Assembly: GCA_028718065.1 (NCBI GenBank)
Contig: JAQUMP010000046.1
Coordinates: 1 to 9,889, forward strand
DNA length: 9,889 bases
Source: Chitinivibrionales bacterium
GTDB lineage: Bacteria; Fibrobacterota; Chitinivibrionia; Chitinivibrionales; FEN-1185
Reading direction: 5' to 3'
The translations under genes and the position numbers were made by a program. The notes below the pieces were generated by a model, which searched no databases, was not told the origin of the DNA, and saw nothing but the letters and a program-made list of their open reading frames with translations. Below are positions 1 to 8,235 of this stretch, one piece after another (the stretch's first letter is position 1; each line of letters begins with the position of its first letter).

Positions 1-24
1 TCCTTTTTTGCATTTTGTAAAGAA

Positions 25-354
25 TCAAACCCTCTGCGCTTCGCCCCAAGCCCGGCCTTCAAGCTTCAGCATTCTCGGCGCAACATTCCACTGCGCTCCG
101 CCGTCGGCGATGACTGTTACCGATTTTTTATTGAGCCTCGTGACGATCCCGCTTAAACGGCCGCCGGTATTGTCTTCAAAACTCACCCGATCGCCTGCCG
201 AAAATTTGGCCAAGGCATTGGTAGCTCTGGCTTGATGGATAAGCTTAAGGCGTTCGATGATAAGCCGATTCAAAAACCGCAGGTCATCTTCCCCAAGTTT
301 TCGCACCGCTTCAACCGCGCTGTTTTTATCCAAAAGCTTGATGATTTCGCTCAT
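25..354 (-). CDS. Small SH3-like (KOW/Tudor-like fold) protein, last gene of the R-M-like operon
   Basis: A 109-residue soluble protein of unknown function. Residues 1-50 look helical and charged. Residues 51-98 form a small beta-barrel-like module with the pattern GDRVSF (54-59), a Gly-rich turn, GIVTRLNKKSVTV (69-81) and a W-N-V-x-P strand (89-93). I recall the same 'GxVxRxNxKTxxV...WxVxP' pattern as a stand-alone or C-terminal SH3-like domain in other bacterial proteins, including SprT-like ones, where it probably binds nucleic acid or protein. The ATG overlaps the stop of the upstream methyltransferase gene in an ATGA, so translation is probably coupled. That arrangement makes it an accessory part of the methyltransferase operon. 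No catalytic residues are evident. The gene call is solid; the role is inferred from context only. Confidence 0.8.
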   Translation of the reverse strand: MSEIIKLLDKNSAVEAVRKLGEDDLRFLNRLIIERLKLIHQARATNALAKFSAGDRVSFEDNTGGRLSGIVTRLNKKSVTVIADGGAQWNVAPRMLKLEGRAWGEAQRV

Positions 355-2933
355 ACAGATAGCACCTTCATCACTTCCTCACCAAACTGACTTAACACTC
401 GCACCGCGATTTTTTGGTTGTTGCTTTTAATTTCTATGGGATGCGACTGATACCCATAAAGCCTGTCAAAAGCCTCATCGTCGATTTCAATTTTAAGGGT
501 CCTCTCGGCATTGGTTTTGGTGGTCGTTTTTGACAGATCGGAAAGACCTTTTTGCCATTTATCGAATTCGTCTTTGTCGCCGCCGCAAAAAAACACCTGG
601 CGCACGACAAAATTACTGCCGTCGTAATCGTCGTCTACCATCCAATAAGCGATGTCGGCAACGCTGCGGCCTTTTACTTCGTCCTTAATCGGGTCGTAAA
701 TGTCAATACCAAGCAATTCCACCGTTGCGGTCTTGCCCTTTTTGTGCAATTTCATATCAGGTTCGCCGATAGTCACGAACGATGCCGCCTTTTTATCTTT
801 TTTGAGAAGGCCTTCCTGCAATAAATCATCATGCATTCTGGCTTTGGTAACTTCAAATGTGCCGATGCTGGTCGTAATGCTTTCGTTGGATATGTTGCTC
901 TCAAACGAAAATCCCAGAATAATAAGCCAGTCGGCGTCGCCGCGGTTCCGGCACTCTTTTACGGCCTCGTTTACGGCCTGCTTGGAAACCGTGCCGAACT
1001 TTGGTCCAATGTGCAGGTATGCCTTTTTCTCGCCCTTGGTGGTACTGTAAAAGCCTTCCGCGTGCAGGTACGCCGAGGAAAGGCGTTCAACCCGGATAAA
1101 TACCGCGTTTTCGTTTTTAATGCCGTTTTTAACGCCTGCGGATTTAAGATGCTCAAAAATCCGGGCTTCAAAATTTTCGGTTTCGTCTTTATCCGGAACT
1201 GAGGCATCTAATGATTCCGGAGAAACAGGCTCGAATGCTTGGAGAGTTTCGACAGTGAATGGACCGGAAACGCGGAGGGTTTTTTTGTCGGTGAGGGGTT
1301 GGTCGAAGAGAGTTTCTTCTTCGGCAGGTTCGTCGTTGGCAAGATTTGTTAGCGTAATATGTGGCACTTTTTGATATACAAATCCCTGTCGGACGTCATT
1401 GGTCTTCTCATCGTAAAGCTTATAATAAAGGAATACTGCGGTCATAAGTCTGGTTTTAGCGATGTTGAGAGCAATGCGTGAAGTATCTATAGTAATCCAT
1501 CGTCGTCCCCATTTTTCGCAGACGTAGGCATCCGTGCCACTGCCACAAGTAGGATCAAGAACCAAATCACCGGGGTCGGTTGCTGTTAATAAGCATCGTT
1601 CAATCACTTTCTCTGCTGTTTGCACGACATAATATTTATCAGGTGAAGCTGCCGTATCAGTCCAAATAGAGTTATATGGCGATACGGGATAATCATCGTT
1701 AAATAATACATATTCAACCGTTGATCCTGATTCTTGAAGTCTATTGATTTTTGCAAGCTTACTCATACCCTCTGGCAGTGTCGCCCATGAATGAACTCCA
1801 TCGGGAGTATTTTTCAAATCACCACCTGGAGGAGGATATAATTTCCCGTTAAAACGGAAATTAAAATCTTGGTTCTTGCGATATTGTGAAGGCTTTAAAT
1901 AATGTAAACGATAAACACGAGAGTCTTTGGGCAACAATTTATGATTGTTTTTTTCTTCATTTGTTAATAGCCGTCGCTTTCCGTCTGCCAATTCCACATA
2001 TTTATAATTTGGATCGCCTTCAACAACCTGTTCAAAAAACAACCTGCGATATTTCACATTCTCTTTGTTCTTTGCAAACCAAATAATATGATCGTAAGAA
2101 ACATCCGTCAATTTAGTATTTAAGGTCATTGTGCGGGTACGATATCTGATATCACAGATAAAATTTCCAGCCCCAAATATCTCATCAAGGATGCTTCTAA
2201 CAAGATGAGCGTTTTCATCAGATATTTGTATGAAGCACGAACCGGAATCCGTTAGCAATTCTTTTGTAATAATTAATCTGTCGCGCAAATAACTTAGATA
2301 GGAATGTATTCCCAATACCCAAGTATCCCGATATGCTTTAACTTGTTCGGGTTGACCCGATAAGTCATTGTCCCCTTCTTTTACTGTAAGATTATTTATC
2401 TTTATCTGCCAATTCGATCCATAATTTATCCCATACGGCGGATCAAAATAAACCATCTGCACTTTCCCCGCCATGCCTTCTCTCTCAAGTAAACTCGTCA
2501 TCACCAGTAAGCTATCGCCCTGAATTAATCTGTTGCTCCATCCGTCCTGGTGCTTGTAATATTCGGAGACCTTTTCCAGTTCGTCGGTATGCAGCGAATG
2601 GCCGAAAAGCTCGTTGATATCGAATAAATTTGTCTGCGCGCCTTTTTCCTCTTTAATTTCGTACAGTTTTTTTATCAGCACTTCGGGCGAAATATGCTCG
2701 TGCCGGTACAATGACCTTATGTCAACATTCAAGCTATCGTCCCGGTCGTCGTTACCGTATTTATTCAGCCAGAATAATTCGGGGTCTTGTCCCCTATGCA
2801 CAATGGGATTTTTCGGGTATTCGGCCTTGGCCTTTTCCTTTACCTTGGGGCTGGCGTCCTCGGTCCCGGCTTCTTCCTTGGAAGGAATATGGACGCGGGT
2901 CTGGTTTTTGTGCTTGATGGATTCTACGGTCAT
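351..2933 (-). CDS. Site-specific DNA methyltransferase, beta-class N6-adenine/N4-cytosine type (type III Mod-like)
   Basis: An 860-residue methyltransferase predicted to move a methyl group from S-adenosylmethionine to an exocyclic amino group in DNA. Motif order is that of the beta class: catalytic DPPY (motif IV, residues 164-167) comes first, and the SAM-binding DPTCGSGT (motif I, 460-467) comes about 300 residues later, followed by an acidic D483 in WITID (motif II). EKVIERCLL (441-449) is the motif X region. The target-recognition region should lie between about 200 and 430. The C-terminal 330 residues have no motif I can name; in type III-like systems this part contacts the helicase. 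DPPY suggests N6-adenine rather than N4-cytosine. The gene lies 32 bp after the ORF6N gene and overlaps the next gene by 4 bp. The reading frame is intact, and the central recognition core is far more AT-rich than its flanks. Because the helicase partner is truncated, it may now act as an orphan methylase. Confidence 0.93.
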   Translation of the reverse strand: MTVESIKHKNQTRVHIPSKEEAGTEDASPKVKEKAKAEYPKNPIVHRGQDPELFWLNKYGNDDRDDSLNVDIRSLYRHEHISPEVLIKKLYEIKEEKGAQTNLFDINELFGHSLHTDELEKVSEYYKHQDGWSNRLIQGDSLLVMTSLLEREGMAGKVQMVYFDPPYGINYGSNWQIKINNLTVKEGDNDLSGQPEQVKAYRDTWVLGIHSYLSYLRDRLIITKELLTDSGSCFIQISDENAHLVRSILDEIFGAGNFICDIRYRTRTMTLNTKLTDVSYDHIIWFAKNKENVKYRRLFFEQVVEGDPNYKYVELADGKRRLLTNEEKNNHKLLPKDSRVYRLHYLKPSQYRKNQDFNFRFNGKLYPPPGGDLKNTPDGVHSWATLPEGMSKLAKINRLQESGSTVEYVLFNDDYPVSPYNSIWTDTAASPDKYYVVQTAEKVIERCLLTATDPGDLVLDPTCGSGTDAYVCEKWGRRWITIDTSRIALNIAKTRLMTAVFLYYKLYDEKTNDVRQGFVYQKVPHITLTNLANDEPAEEETLFDQPLTDKKTLRVSGPFTVETLQAFEPVSPESLDASVPDKDETENFEARIFEHLKSAGVKNGIKNENAVFIRVERLSSAYLHAEGFYSTTKGEKKAYLHIGPKFGTVSKQAVNEAVKECRNRGDADWLIILGFSFESNISNESITTSIGTFEVTKARMHDDLLQEGLLKKDKKAASFVTIGEPDMKLHKKGKTATVELLGIDIYDPIKDEVKGRSVADIAYWMVDDDYDGSNFVVRQVFFCGGDKDEFDKWQKGLSDLSKTTTKTNAERTLKIEIDDEAFDRLYGYQSHPIEIKSNNQKIAVRVLSQFGEEVMKVLSV
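1620..2450 (-). other. AT-rich recognition core inside the methyltransferase gene (probable exchanged segment)
   Basis: Hand counts of 60-base blocks give about 32-38% G+C across most of this stretch (blocks at 1681, 1921, 2041, 2101, 2221, 2341, 2401). Flanking blocks of the same gene give 42-62% (541, 901, 1321, 2461, 2821). The segment encodes roughly residues 162-438, from motif IV to just before motif X, which is where beta-class enzymes hold the target-recognition domain. The shift on the 5' side of the gene is sharp, at about 2450. Replacement of this domain by recombination is known for type III mod genes; that it happened here is inference from composition. Confidence 0.5.
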
Positions 2934-2965
2934 AATTGAGCCTTGCGTGATATTGTTTAACTTAT

Positions 2966-3847
2966 TTAAACCATCTTCTCCAGTTTACCCAGCATTTCCA
3001 TGGCTCCAATTTCCATCTTCGAGAACGCAAACCATTTTTTGCCAAGGTCTTTGAGCGAAGCGCCAAAATGATACACGGTGTTGTTATCGATCACCATAAA
3101 ACGGTCATGGGCGTTGTTGAATTCCTTAATCTCGATTGCCGGATATTGTTCATTAAACTTCTTTACATCCAGCAACAGATTTTTTGGGATTGATTTTGTC
3201 AGAATGATTACCGTTACATTTTCATGCCGTTTAGCAAGATGGGCAAGCACGGTGTCGTCGATATAATTGTCTATGATGATTATCGATTCCTTTGCCGACC
3301 TGAAAAGATCGGAAACAAACCGGTAAGCATCGAATATCTGACCGTTAAAGAAAATGCCCTGTTTCGGTTGGATTTCTTTTGCCTCTATGGCATTGAATAT
3401 TTTTTTGAAATTCTCGTCGGTTTCCAGCTGCTTCCGTTCTACCGTATCAAGCCGTTGAAAAATTTGAGCGTTCGTAGCAATAAATTTGCGCATGGCGACA
3501 AAGGCACGCATGATTTGAATATTGACTTCTATTGCTCTTTCACTGGTAAGTACCGCAGAAATAGCCGCAACACCCTGCTCGGTAAAAACAAATGGGCGTG
3601 AACCGCCAAGGTGTTGTTTTGAAGGTATCGCATTTTGCGATACCATAAATTCAATCTCTTCATCGGTGAGCTGGAACATAAAATCAGTAGGAAAGCGTTT
3701 GGCATTTCTTTTAACTTGTTCTCTAAGCCGGATTGGTTTTACATTATAAAAATGCGCTAAATCCTTATCCAGCATCACCTGGACACCGCGTAGGGTGAAA
3801 ATGAGCCGTCGGATTTCATCGAGTTGACTGACCATATTCCCGTTCAT
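2966..3847 (-). CDS. ORF6N-domain DNA-binding protein with C-terminal phospholipase-D-like domain
   Basis: With the ATG at 3847 this is a 293-residue protein; an in-frame TTG at 3895 would add 16 residues and overlap the helicase stop (TTGA). The numbering below uses the long form. Residues 27-135 match the ORF6N domain known from phage and RhuM-like proteins, with the hallmarks LRGVQVMLDKDLAHFYNV, KRNAKRFPTDFMFQLT and FVFTEQGVAAISAVL. A helical linker (140-175) leads to IFFNGQIFDAY and a PLD-like domain. There HDRFMVID (263-270) fits HxKx4D with Arg in place of Lys, followed by GASLKDLGKKWFAF. ORF6N domains bind DNA; the PLD-like part could be a nuclease or a binding module. The ATG at 3847 puts the protein start close to where ORF6N proteins usually begin and has an AGAGGCAGG stretch upstream. 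RhuM/ORF6N-type genes often sit inside restriction-modification operons, as here. Product confidence is high; function in the system is unknown. Confidence 0.88.
   Translation of the reverse strand: MNGNMVSQLDEIRRLIFTLRGVQVMLDKDLAHFYNVKPIRLREQVKRNAKRFPTDFMFQLTDEEIEFMVSQNAIPSKQHLGGSRPFVFTEQGVAAISAVLTSERAIEVNIQIMRAFVAMRKFIATNAQIFQRLDTVERKQLETDENFKKIFNAIEAKEIQPKQGIFFNGQIFDAYRFVSDLFRSAKESIIIIDNYIDDTVLAHLAKRHENVTVIILTKSIPKNLLLDVKKFNEQYPAIEIKEFNNAHDRFMVIDNNTVYHFGASLKDLGKKWFAFSKMEIGAMEMLGKLEKMV
3624..3644. repeat. Perfect inverted repeat inside the ORF6N coding region (copy 2 of a 15-bp palindrome)
   Basis: GGTATCGCA-TTT-TGCGATACC is a 9-bp perfect inverted repeat with a 3-nt centre. Its inner 15 bp (3627-3641) match the palindrome at 3876-3890 at 12 of 15 positions, and the differences keep the symmetry of the arms. 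In the gene it encodes S-Q-N-A-I just before the FTEQGVA block. Confidence 0.7.
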
Positions 3848-3875
3848 ATACCAATCGCCTGCCTCTTTTTTTGAG

Positions 3876-3890
3876 GTCGCAATTTGCGAC
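3876..3890. repeat. Perfect inverted repeat at the helicase/ORF6N gene junction (copy 1)
   Basis: GTCGCAA-T-TTGCGAC is a 7-bp perfect inverted repeat around one base. It starts 2-3 bp after the helicase stop codon in the direction of transcription. If ORF6N starts at 3847 it lies in the intercistronic gap and could be an operator or RNA hairpin; if the TTG at 3895 is used it encodes S-Q-I-A-T. The second copy is in the same reading register 249 bp further into the gene. Confidence 0.65.
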
Positions 3891-3891
3891 T

Positions 3892-6450
3892 TCAAGTTGT
3901 TCGCATTGTTTGTATACTATTTCTCAACTGGTTTTTAATGTCCCGAATATCACCCGCAATCTCTATAAAACGCCACTCATCGTACTCATATTTTTCCCGG
4001 ACGGCATTTACCGCCGGCAACCAGCGGTTTTCGATATACCATTTTTTTTCCTGCTTCTCTTTGGCCATGCCGGTGATTTCGATAATCAGGTTGAATGTTT
4101 CGTCTTTGCCTTTTTTGCACCGGGCAATGAAATCCGGGAAATACTGTTTATCTTTTCCTTCGCCCACGTACGGCACGGAAAAACTTAAGAAAGCATTTTT
4201 TACGTAGGAGATTACTTCGGGCATTTGCTCAAGCGTCTTGGCGGCAATCTGCTCCCAGTTTTCGGTATCGGCGACAACATAATTGACATGGCTTTTTTTA
4301 GTCGCGTAAACTTCTCTTGAGGTATTGCCGTTTACATATTTGGTTGAGCCGAATTTATTGTAATAATTAAATACAGGAAGAATTTTGTCCGTTGCCAAAG
4401 ATTTTGAATGAATGCCACGGGCAATATGATCGCAGATTTTTTTGGGTTCTTCAAAATAAAGCAGCTTTTTATACTCCGGGTCGCTGATGCCCACAAGCCG
4501 GACTTTGGTCTCGTACCAATTAGTTACAATCTGCCGTAAGGTATTAAACCGCTGAAAGTGCGGCATGCCGTCGTCGTCGGAGTAATGAAGGTTAATAAGT
4601 TCCTTGGTAATTATGTAAATGATTTCCTGGACCCGCTTTTCAAGAACGGACTGAATCGACATTTTTTGCGTGTCAGGCGAAAACGGACTTGCCAGTTCAG
4701 TCTCTACGGGAAATTTGGAACCGTCTATTTCAAAGTTTTCTATCGTGGAAAAATCGGCGGTTAGCGGCGCGGCGCCGGATTCCACGCGATACCCGATCAC
4801 ATTGGGAAAAGTTATTTCAAATTCTTCTTCCCTGTCCGGCAAGGCAAAAATGCGTTTGTAATTTGGCGGATCAACGATTGTCGTGGAACCGCCTTTAAAC
4901 ATTTTAAACGGAACGCCGATGATATGGGCGTATTCGGGAGGGAATTTGCCGTCTTTGCCCAAGTCGTAATTTTTGCGCCTGAGCGCGCGTCCGGCAACCT
5001 GTTCGCAAAGCAATTGCGAGCCGAATGCCCGCAAGCCCATTATATGCGTAACGGTGTTGGCGTCCCAGCCTTCGGTAAGCATCGAAACGGAAACCACGCA
5101 GCGGATATGCTGGCCGAGCATACCAGGCTTGCCGACCGTGTTTACAACTTCGCGGAGAATATCAGCATCTGTCAAGTTCTCGGGTGATTTGTCCGGATGC
5201 GAAACCCGGTAGTCCCGTTTAAATTGTTCGATTTCAGTTGCAAAAACCGTTTTGAAGTCCTCGTTGATTTGGTTGGAATTTTCGAGAGCGGCGCTATCAA
5301 TGAGGAGCGTCGGTGGTCGTTTAAGCGGCTTCTTTGTGGCAGGATCATAGTTGGAAAACAGGTTATAATGCCCTGTAACAACGGATTTGATATTACCTTC
5401 ATCATCCGTGTGCTCATACCCGGCAACGAATTTATAAACTTCCCGTGAAACGGAAGTATTATTACAAACGGCAATAAATACGGGCGGAATATCGCGGAAC
5501 AGATCGAGTTGCCCTTTTCCTTTGTGGGAGTAAGCCTCTTCGTAATGGTTATAAAACTGGTCCAGCGCCCCCTTTACCAACGGAGGCAACCGAGGCGCAA
5601 TTTCGCTTGGTTTCGATCCTGTTTTCTTTGCTTCGCTTTTCTGTTTGCGTTGGCCTTTTTTAGGAAGGTCGTCCTTTACATAATCATATAGGTTTCGGAG
5701 GACCGGCATTTCGATTTGTTGGGTACTGTCGGATTCCGGCAAAAATGGAATTTTTACAAGCCCGGATTCTATGGCTTCGATAAGGCCGAAATCAGATACA
5801 ACCCACGGGAAAAGGCTGTAAGCGTCGTATCCTGAACCGTGCAGGAAATAGGGCGTAGCCGATAAATCATAAACATTTTTTACTTTATATCGTTTTGCTA
5901 TTTCAACAAGTCCTGTAAACCAGACCGCCGCGCGCGTGTTTTCGTCCTCGGCGTTCTCTTCCTCGGTGTTCCGGCCTTTTTCCTTGGGAAGATAACAGTG
6001 ATGGGCTTCGTCGTTTACAATAAGCAACCTGCTATCGGTTTTAAATTTTCCAAGCAGCCGGCGCAGGACCTGGTTAAAATCTTCCTTGGCTTCGGTTTTC
6101 TCGCCTTGGGCATTAAGCTTGCCGTCAAAAGGGCTTCTTTTATTGCCCTGAAGTGTCCGAGGCTCAAAAGTGTGATAGTTGGTAATTACAATACGGGAAT
6201 TTAAGCTTGGCAAAATTTGTTCGTATTGCCGGGGGACCAGAAACCGTTGCCGGTAATAATCATTAATATTACGAATATCGGTGTTAATCGTATCGACATA
6301 TAAAACGCCAAGGCGGTCTTTAATGGTTATGCCCGGCGCCACAATCAGGAAATAGTCCGCAAAACGGGTATCGTTTCGGTATTCCTGCCTATTAAAATAG
6401 TGATATAAAATCAGACTGGCCATGACCACGGTTTTGCCCGTGCCCGTGTG
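3892..6450 (-). pseudogene. DEAD/DEAH helicase-nuclease (type III Res-like), 5'-truncated within Walker A
   Basis: The remnant encodes about 850 residues of a superfamily 2 helicase-nuclease, the restriction and translocation subunit expected beside the methyltransferase. Numbering is from the GTG at 6429. Motifs seen are APG (31-33), ITNYHTF (82-88), DEAH-box NDEAHH (139-144), motif III LSATPYF (189-195), TEGWDAN (452-458) and motif VI QVAGRALRR (477-485). Near the C-terminus YFPDFIAR (763-770) and LIIEITG (781-787) fit a PD-(D/E)xK-like nuclease with Thr where Lys is usual. Upstream of the GTG the frame still reads TGTGKTVV, the Walker A motif, then hits TGA at 6454-6456 after H and R. Everything N-terminal to Walker A, probably 100-250 residues, is missing and the joined DNA is an unrelated gene. 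Translation from 6429 would lack the P-loop lysine. A non-functional helicase is therefore likely. Confidence 0.85.
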
Positions 6451-6455
6451 TCGTC
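6445..6455. other. Deletion/rearrangement junction joining two 5'-truncated, divergently oriented genes
   Basis: Leftward from about 6447 the DNA codes for the helicase Walker A (T-G-T-G-K-T). Rightward from about 6450 it codes for the interior of an HNH-like protein (V-V-T-P-S-R-Y-R-K-W-L). Neither gene has a start region. The two homologies abut within about 3 bp, leaving no room for promoter or leader sequence. Confidence 0.7.
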
Positions 6456-6914
6456 ACACCGTCACGATACCGCAAATGGCTCACGCACCGCGCGGCCGAC
6501 CTGCGCAACCGCGATCTGCGCTACAAACGGCCCTTTGCATTGCGCCTGTCAACGCACGATTACGCGCTCAAAATCCAGAAGGCCGTGCCGGCTACCGGCC
6601 TCAATGATCCGTATACCGGGCAACTGCTGCGCTGGGACCTTATCGGCACTTGGGACAGTAAAAAGAAAATCGACCGGTTGCGCGCTATGGCAGCCAAACC
6701 ACGGGGATTTAACAACGATCTCTACCTTCTGCCCACCATCGACCACAAATCCCCTGCGGCGCAAGAATTGGACATCGAGATCTGCTCGCTGCGGATCAAC
6801 TGTTGCAAAGGCAGCCTGAACCCGGACGAGTTTGTGGCATTATGTAAACAGGTCGTGGATTTCAAGGCAAAAAGCAGGCAGATTAGCAAATCTAAAAAAC
6901 AGCGGCGGCGTTAA
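6450..6914 (+). pseudogene. HNH-endonuclease-like protein, 5'-truncated (copy 1)
   Basis: An open frame of about 154 codons without a credible start: the first start-like codon in frame is TTG 6540, already inside conserved sequence. The visible protein runs VVTPSRYRKWL, then an Arg-rich stretch. It continues with TGLNDPYTGQLLRWDLIGTW and LLPTIDHK, and ends with IEICSLRINCCKGSLNPDEFVALC and a basic tail. D-H followed by an N...K about 25 residues later fits a degenerate HNH/beta-beta-alpha metal nuclease fold. I recognise this as a widespread family of HNH-like hypothetical proteins, but I cannot give a substrate. The N-terminus is lost at the junction with the helicase remnant, so the piece is probably non-functional, although translation from TTG 6540 (124 codons) cannot be excluded. 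A more decayed relative lies at 8330-8529. Confidence 0.6.
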
Positions 6915-6940
6915 ACTTTCAGGTGGCGTCAATTTAATAA
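6567..6940 (+). repeat. Direct repeat, copy 1 (3' part of HNH-like gene plus 26 bp of downstream DNA)
   Basis: Pairs with 8330-8554. The first 72 bp (6567-6638) align without gaps at roughly 85% identity. Then 149 bp (6639-6787) are absent from the other copy. The remaining about 150 bp align at roughly 92% with two single-base gaps. Similarity runs past the stop codon to about 6940. Confidence 0.8.
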
Positions 6941-6946
6941 CGGCAA

Positions 6947-8209
6947 TTATCCCTTGTCCTGTTCGAGAAGCCATTTCCAAAGTGGTTTGAGTTCTATATT
7001 TCCGGATTTGCCAAACCAGGCGTGTTGCTCTTTTCCCTCAACATGGTCGGTAAGCAGAAGCAAGTTTTTACATTTCAACTCACTGCCGGCAGTTAAAAGC
7101 GCCCGGACTTCACGCTCCCGGGTCTTGGTGTTGGAAATATCCCAGCAGACCTGTATCAGCTGGCGGACGGCATTGTCCTGTTTTATCAGAAAATCAACTT
7201 CATGATTGTCCCGGTTTTTCCAGAAAAATATTTCCAGCTCACCCTTAAGCTGTTTTTTGTGCAATTCAATAGCTGCAATGTTTTCAGCTAATCTGCCGTT
7301 TTCCGCGCCTATGGAAAATCCGCGGGAAGCCACAAACCCGTTATCGATGCAATAAATTTTCCTGTTCATCCGGACCTGCTCCCTTACTTTCCATGAAAAT
7401 CGAGGCAGTGAAAAAAAAAGGAAGGCCTGTTCCAGATAACCGACATATTTTGCGGCTGTTTTAATGCTTTTACATCCTGAGATTTCAGCGACACGGGAAT
7501 GGGAAAATTCGCTTCCAACATTTGACAGAAGGTAACGGGCAGCGGCTTGGATGCCCGTATGCACCCTAAGGCGGAAGCGTCGGACAATGTCCCTGTAGAT
7601 CAATGAATCCAGAAGTGTGGCCAAATAAAAGCGCCGGTCCACGGCTTTAAACAACGGCTCGGGAAATCCCCCTTCCCGGAGATAGGCTTCCAGCAATCCT
7701 GCAATCTTTTAATCTGGGGCAACCGCGTCGGGCCGTTTGATGCGGACATATTCCGGAAAAGAGAATGGCAGCAGCACATAAGGAAGGTGCCGGCCGGTCA
7801 GATGGGTTGACAGTTCGGAACCAAGCAGATGGGCATTACTTCCGGTGACCATCAGGTTCCGTCCCTGGCGCTGAAGGCGGTTTAGAAAAAGCTCCCATTT
7901 GTCAATATTCTGGATTTCGTCGAAAAGCAGGTTGGTTGGATTGCCCCAGACTTCATCAACGGCGTCCATGAGCGCCTGCGTATCAGAAAGCCCGGTTAGG
8001 AATTCATCATCGAAATTGACATATCCAAAAGAACCAGCTTCTTTTGCAAGGTGCATGGCAAGAAAAGATTTGCCTGCCCTGCGAGGCCCTAGAATAACTT
8101 TGATCAAATCATTGCCGGAAGGTTTTATGACCAAGCTTCGGGAAACATAGGGTTCGGCGGTTTTTTCCGCGAATTCTATTTTTTGCTGTTCGAGTATGTT
8201 CTTTAGCAT
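6947..8209 (-). pseudogene. AAA_14 / DUF4143 family ATPase, interrupted by one in-frame stop
   Basis: Two reading frames that look like separate genes are in one phase, parted by a single TAA at 7709-7711 (GAT TAA AAG). Read together they give about 420 residues, the usual length of AAA_14-DUF4143 ATPases. Numbered from a TTG at 8218, the first part has Walker A GPRRAGKS (44-51), Walker B LLFDEIQN (97-104), the sensor/arginine region VTGSNAHLLGSELSTHLTGR and PFSFPEYV. The second part begins with LLEAYLREGGFPEP, has the DUF4143 helical region, and ends with a PD-(D/E)xK-like strand pair (HEVDFLI, IQVCW). The ATG at 8209 is a better start than TTG 8218; neither has a clear Shine-Dalgarno. Members are often near toxins or mobile DNA; their role is poorly known. 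This copy is a pseudogene unless the stop is a sequencing error or is read through. Confidence 0.82.
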
Positions 8210-8235
8210 ATACCACAAATATACATATTTATTTC

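Noticed and set aside
2966..3895. TTG at 3895 as the certain start of the ORF6N gene
   Set aside because: The TTGA overlap with the helicase stop is attractive, but no ribosome site precedes it and the extra 16 residues include the palindrome and fall outside the domain. ATG 3847 is preferred, though both remain possible.
5003..5019. TCGCAA...TTGCGA inverted repeat inside the helicase gene, resembling the ORF6N palindromes
   Set aside because: It encodes the conserved S-Q-L-L-C-E-Q stretch just before helicase motif VI and has a longer, different centre, so the symmetry is best explained by codon choice.
6422..6819. Plus-strand frames starting at 6422 and 6448 across the junction
   Set aside because: Their translations do not resemble anything, whereas the frame that includes 6540-6914 carries the conserved HNH-like motifs.
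6947..7696. Treating the DUF4143 half as an independent gene starting at TTG 7696
   Set aside because: It is in phase with the AAA half, only a stop codon separates them, and the first residues before the TTG also fit the family linker. One broken gene is simpler.
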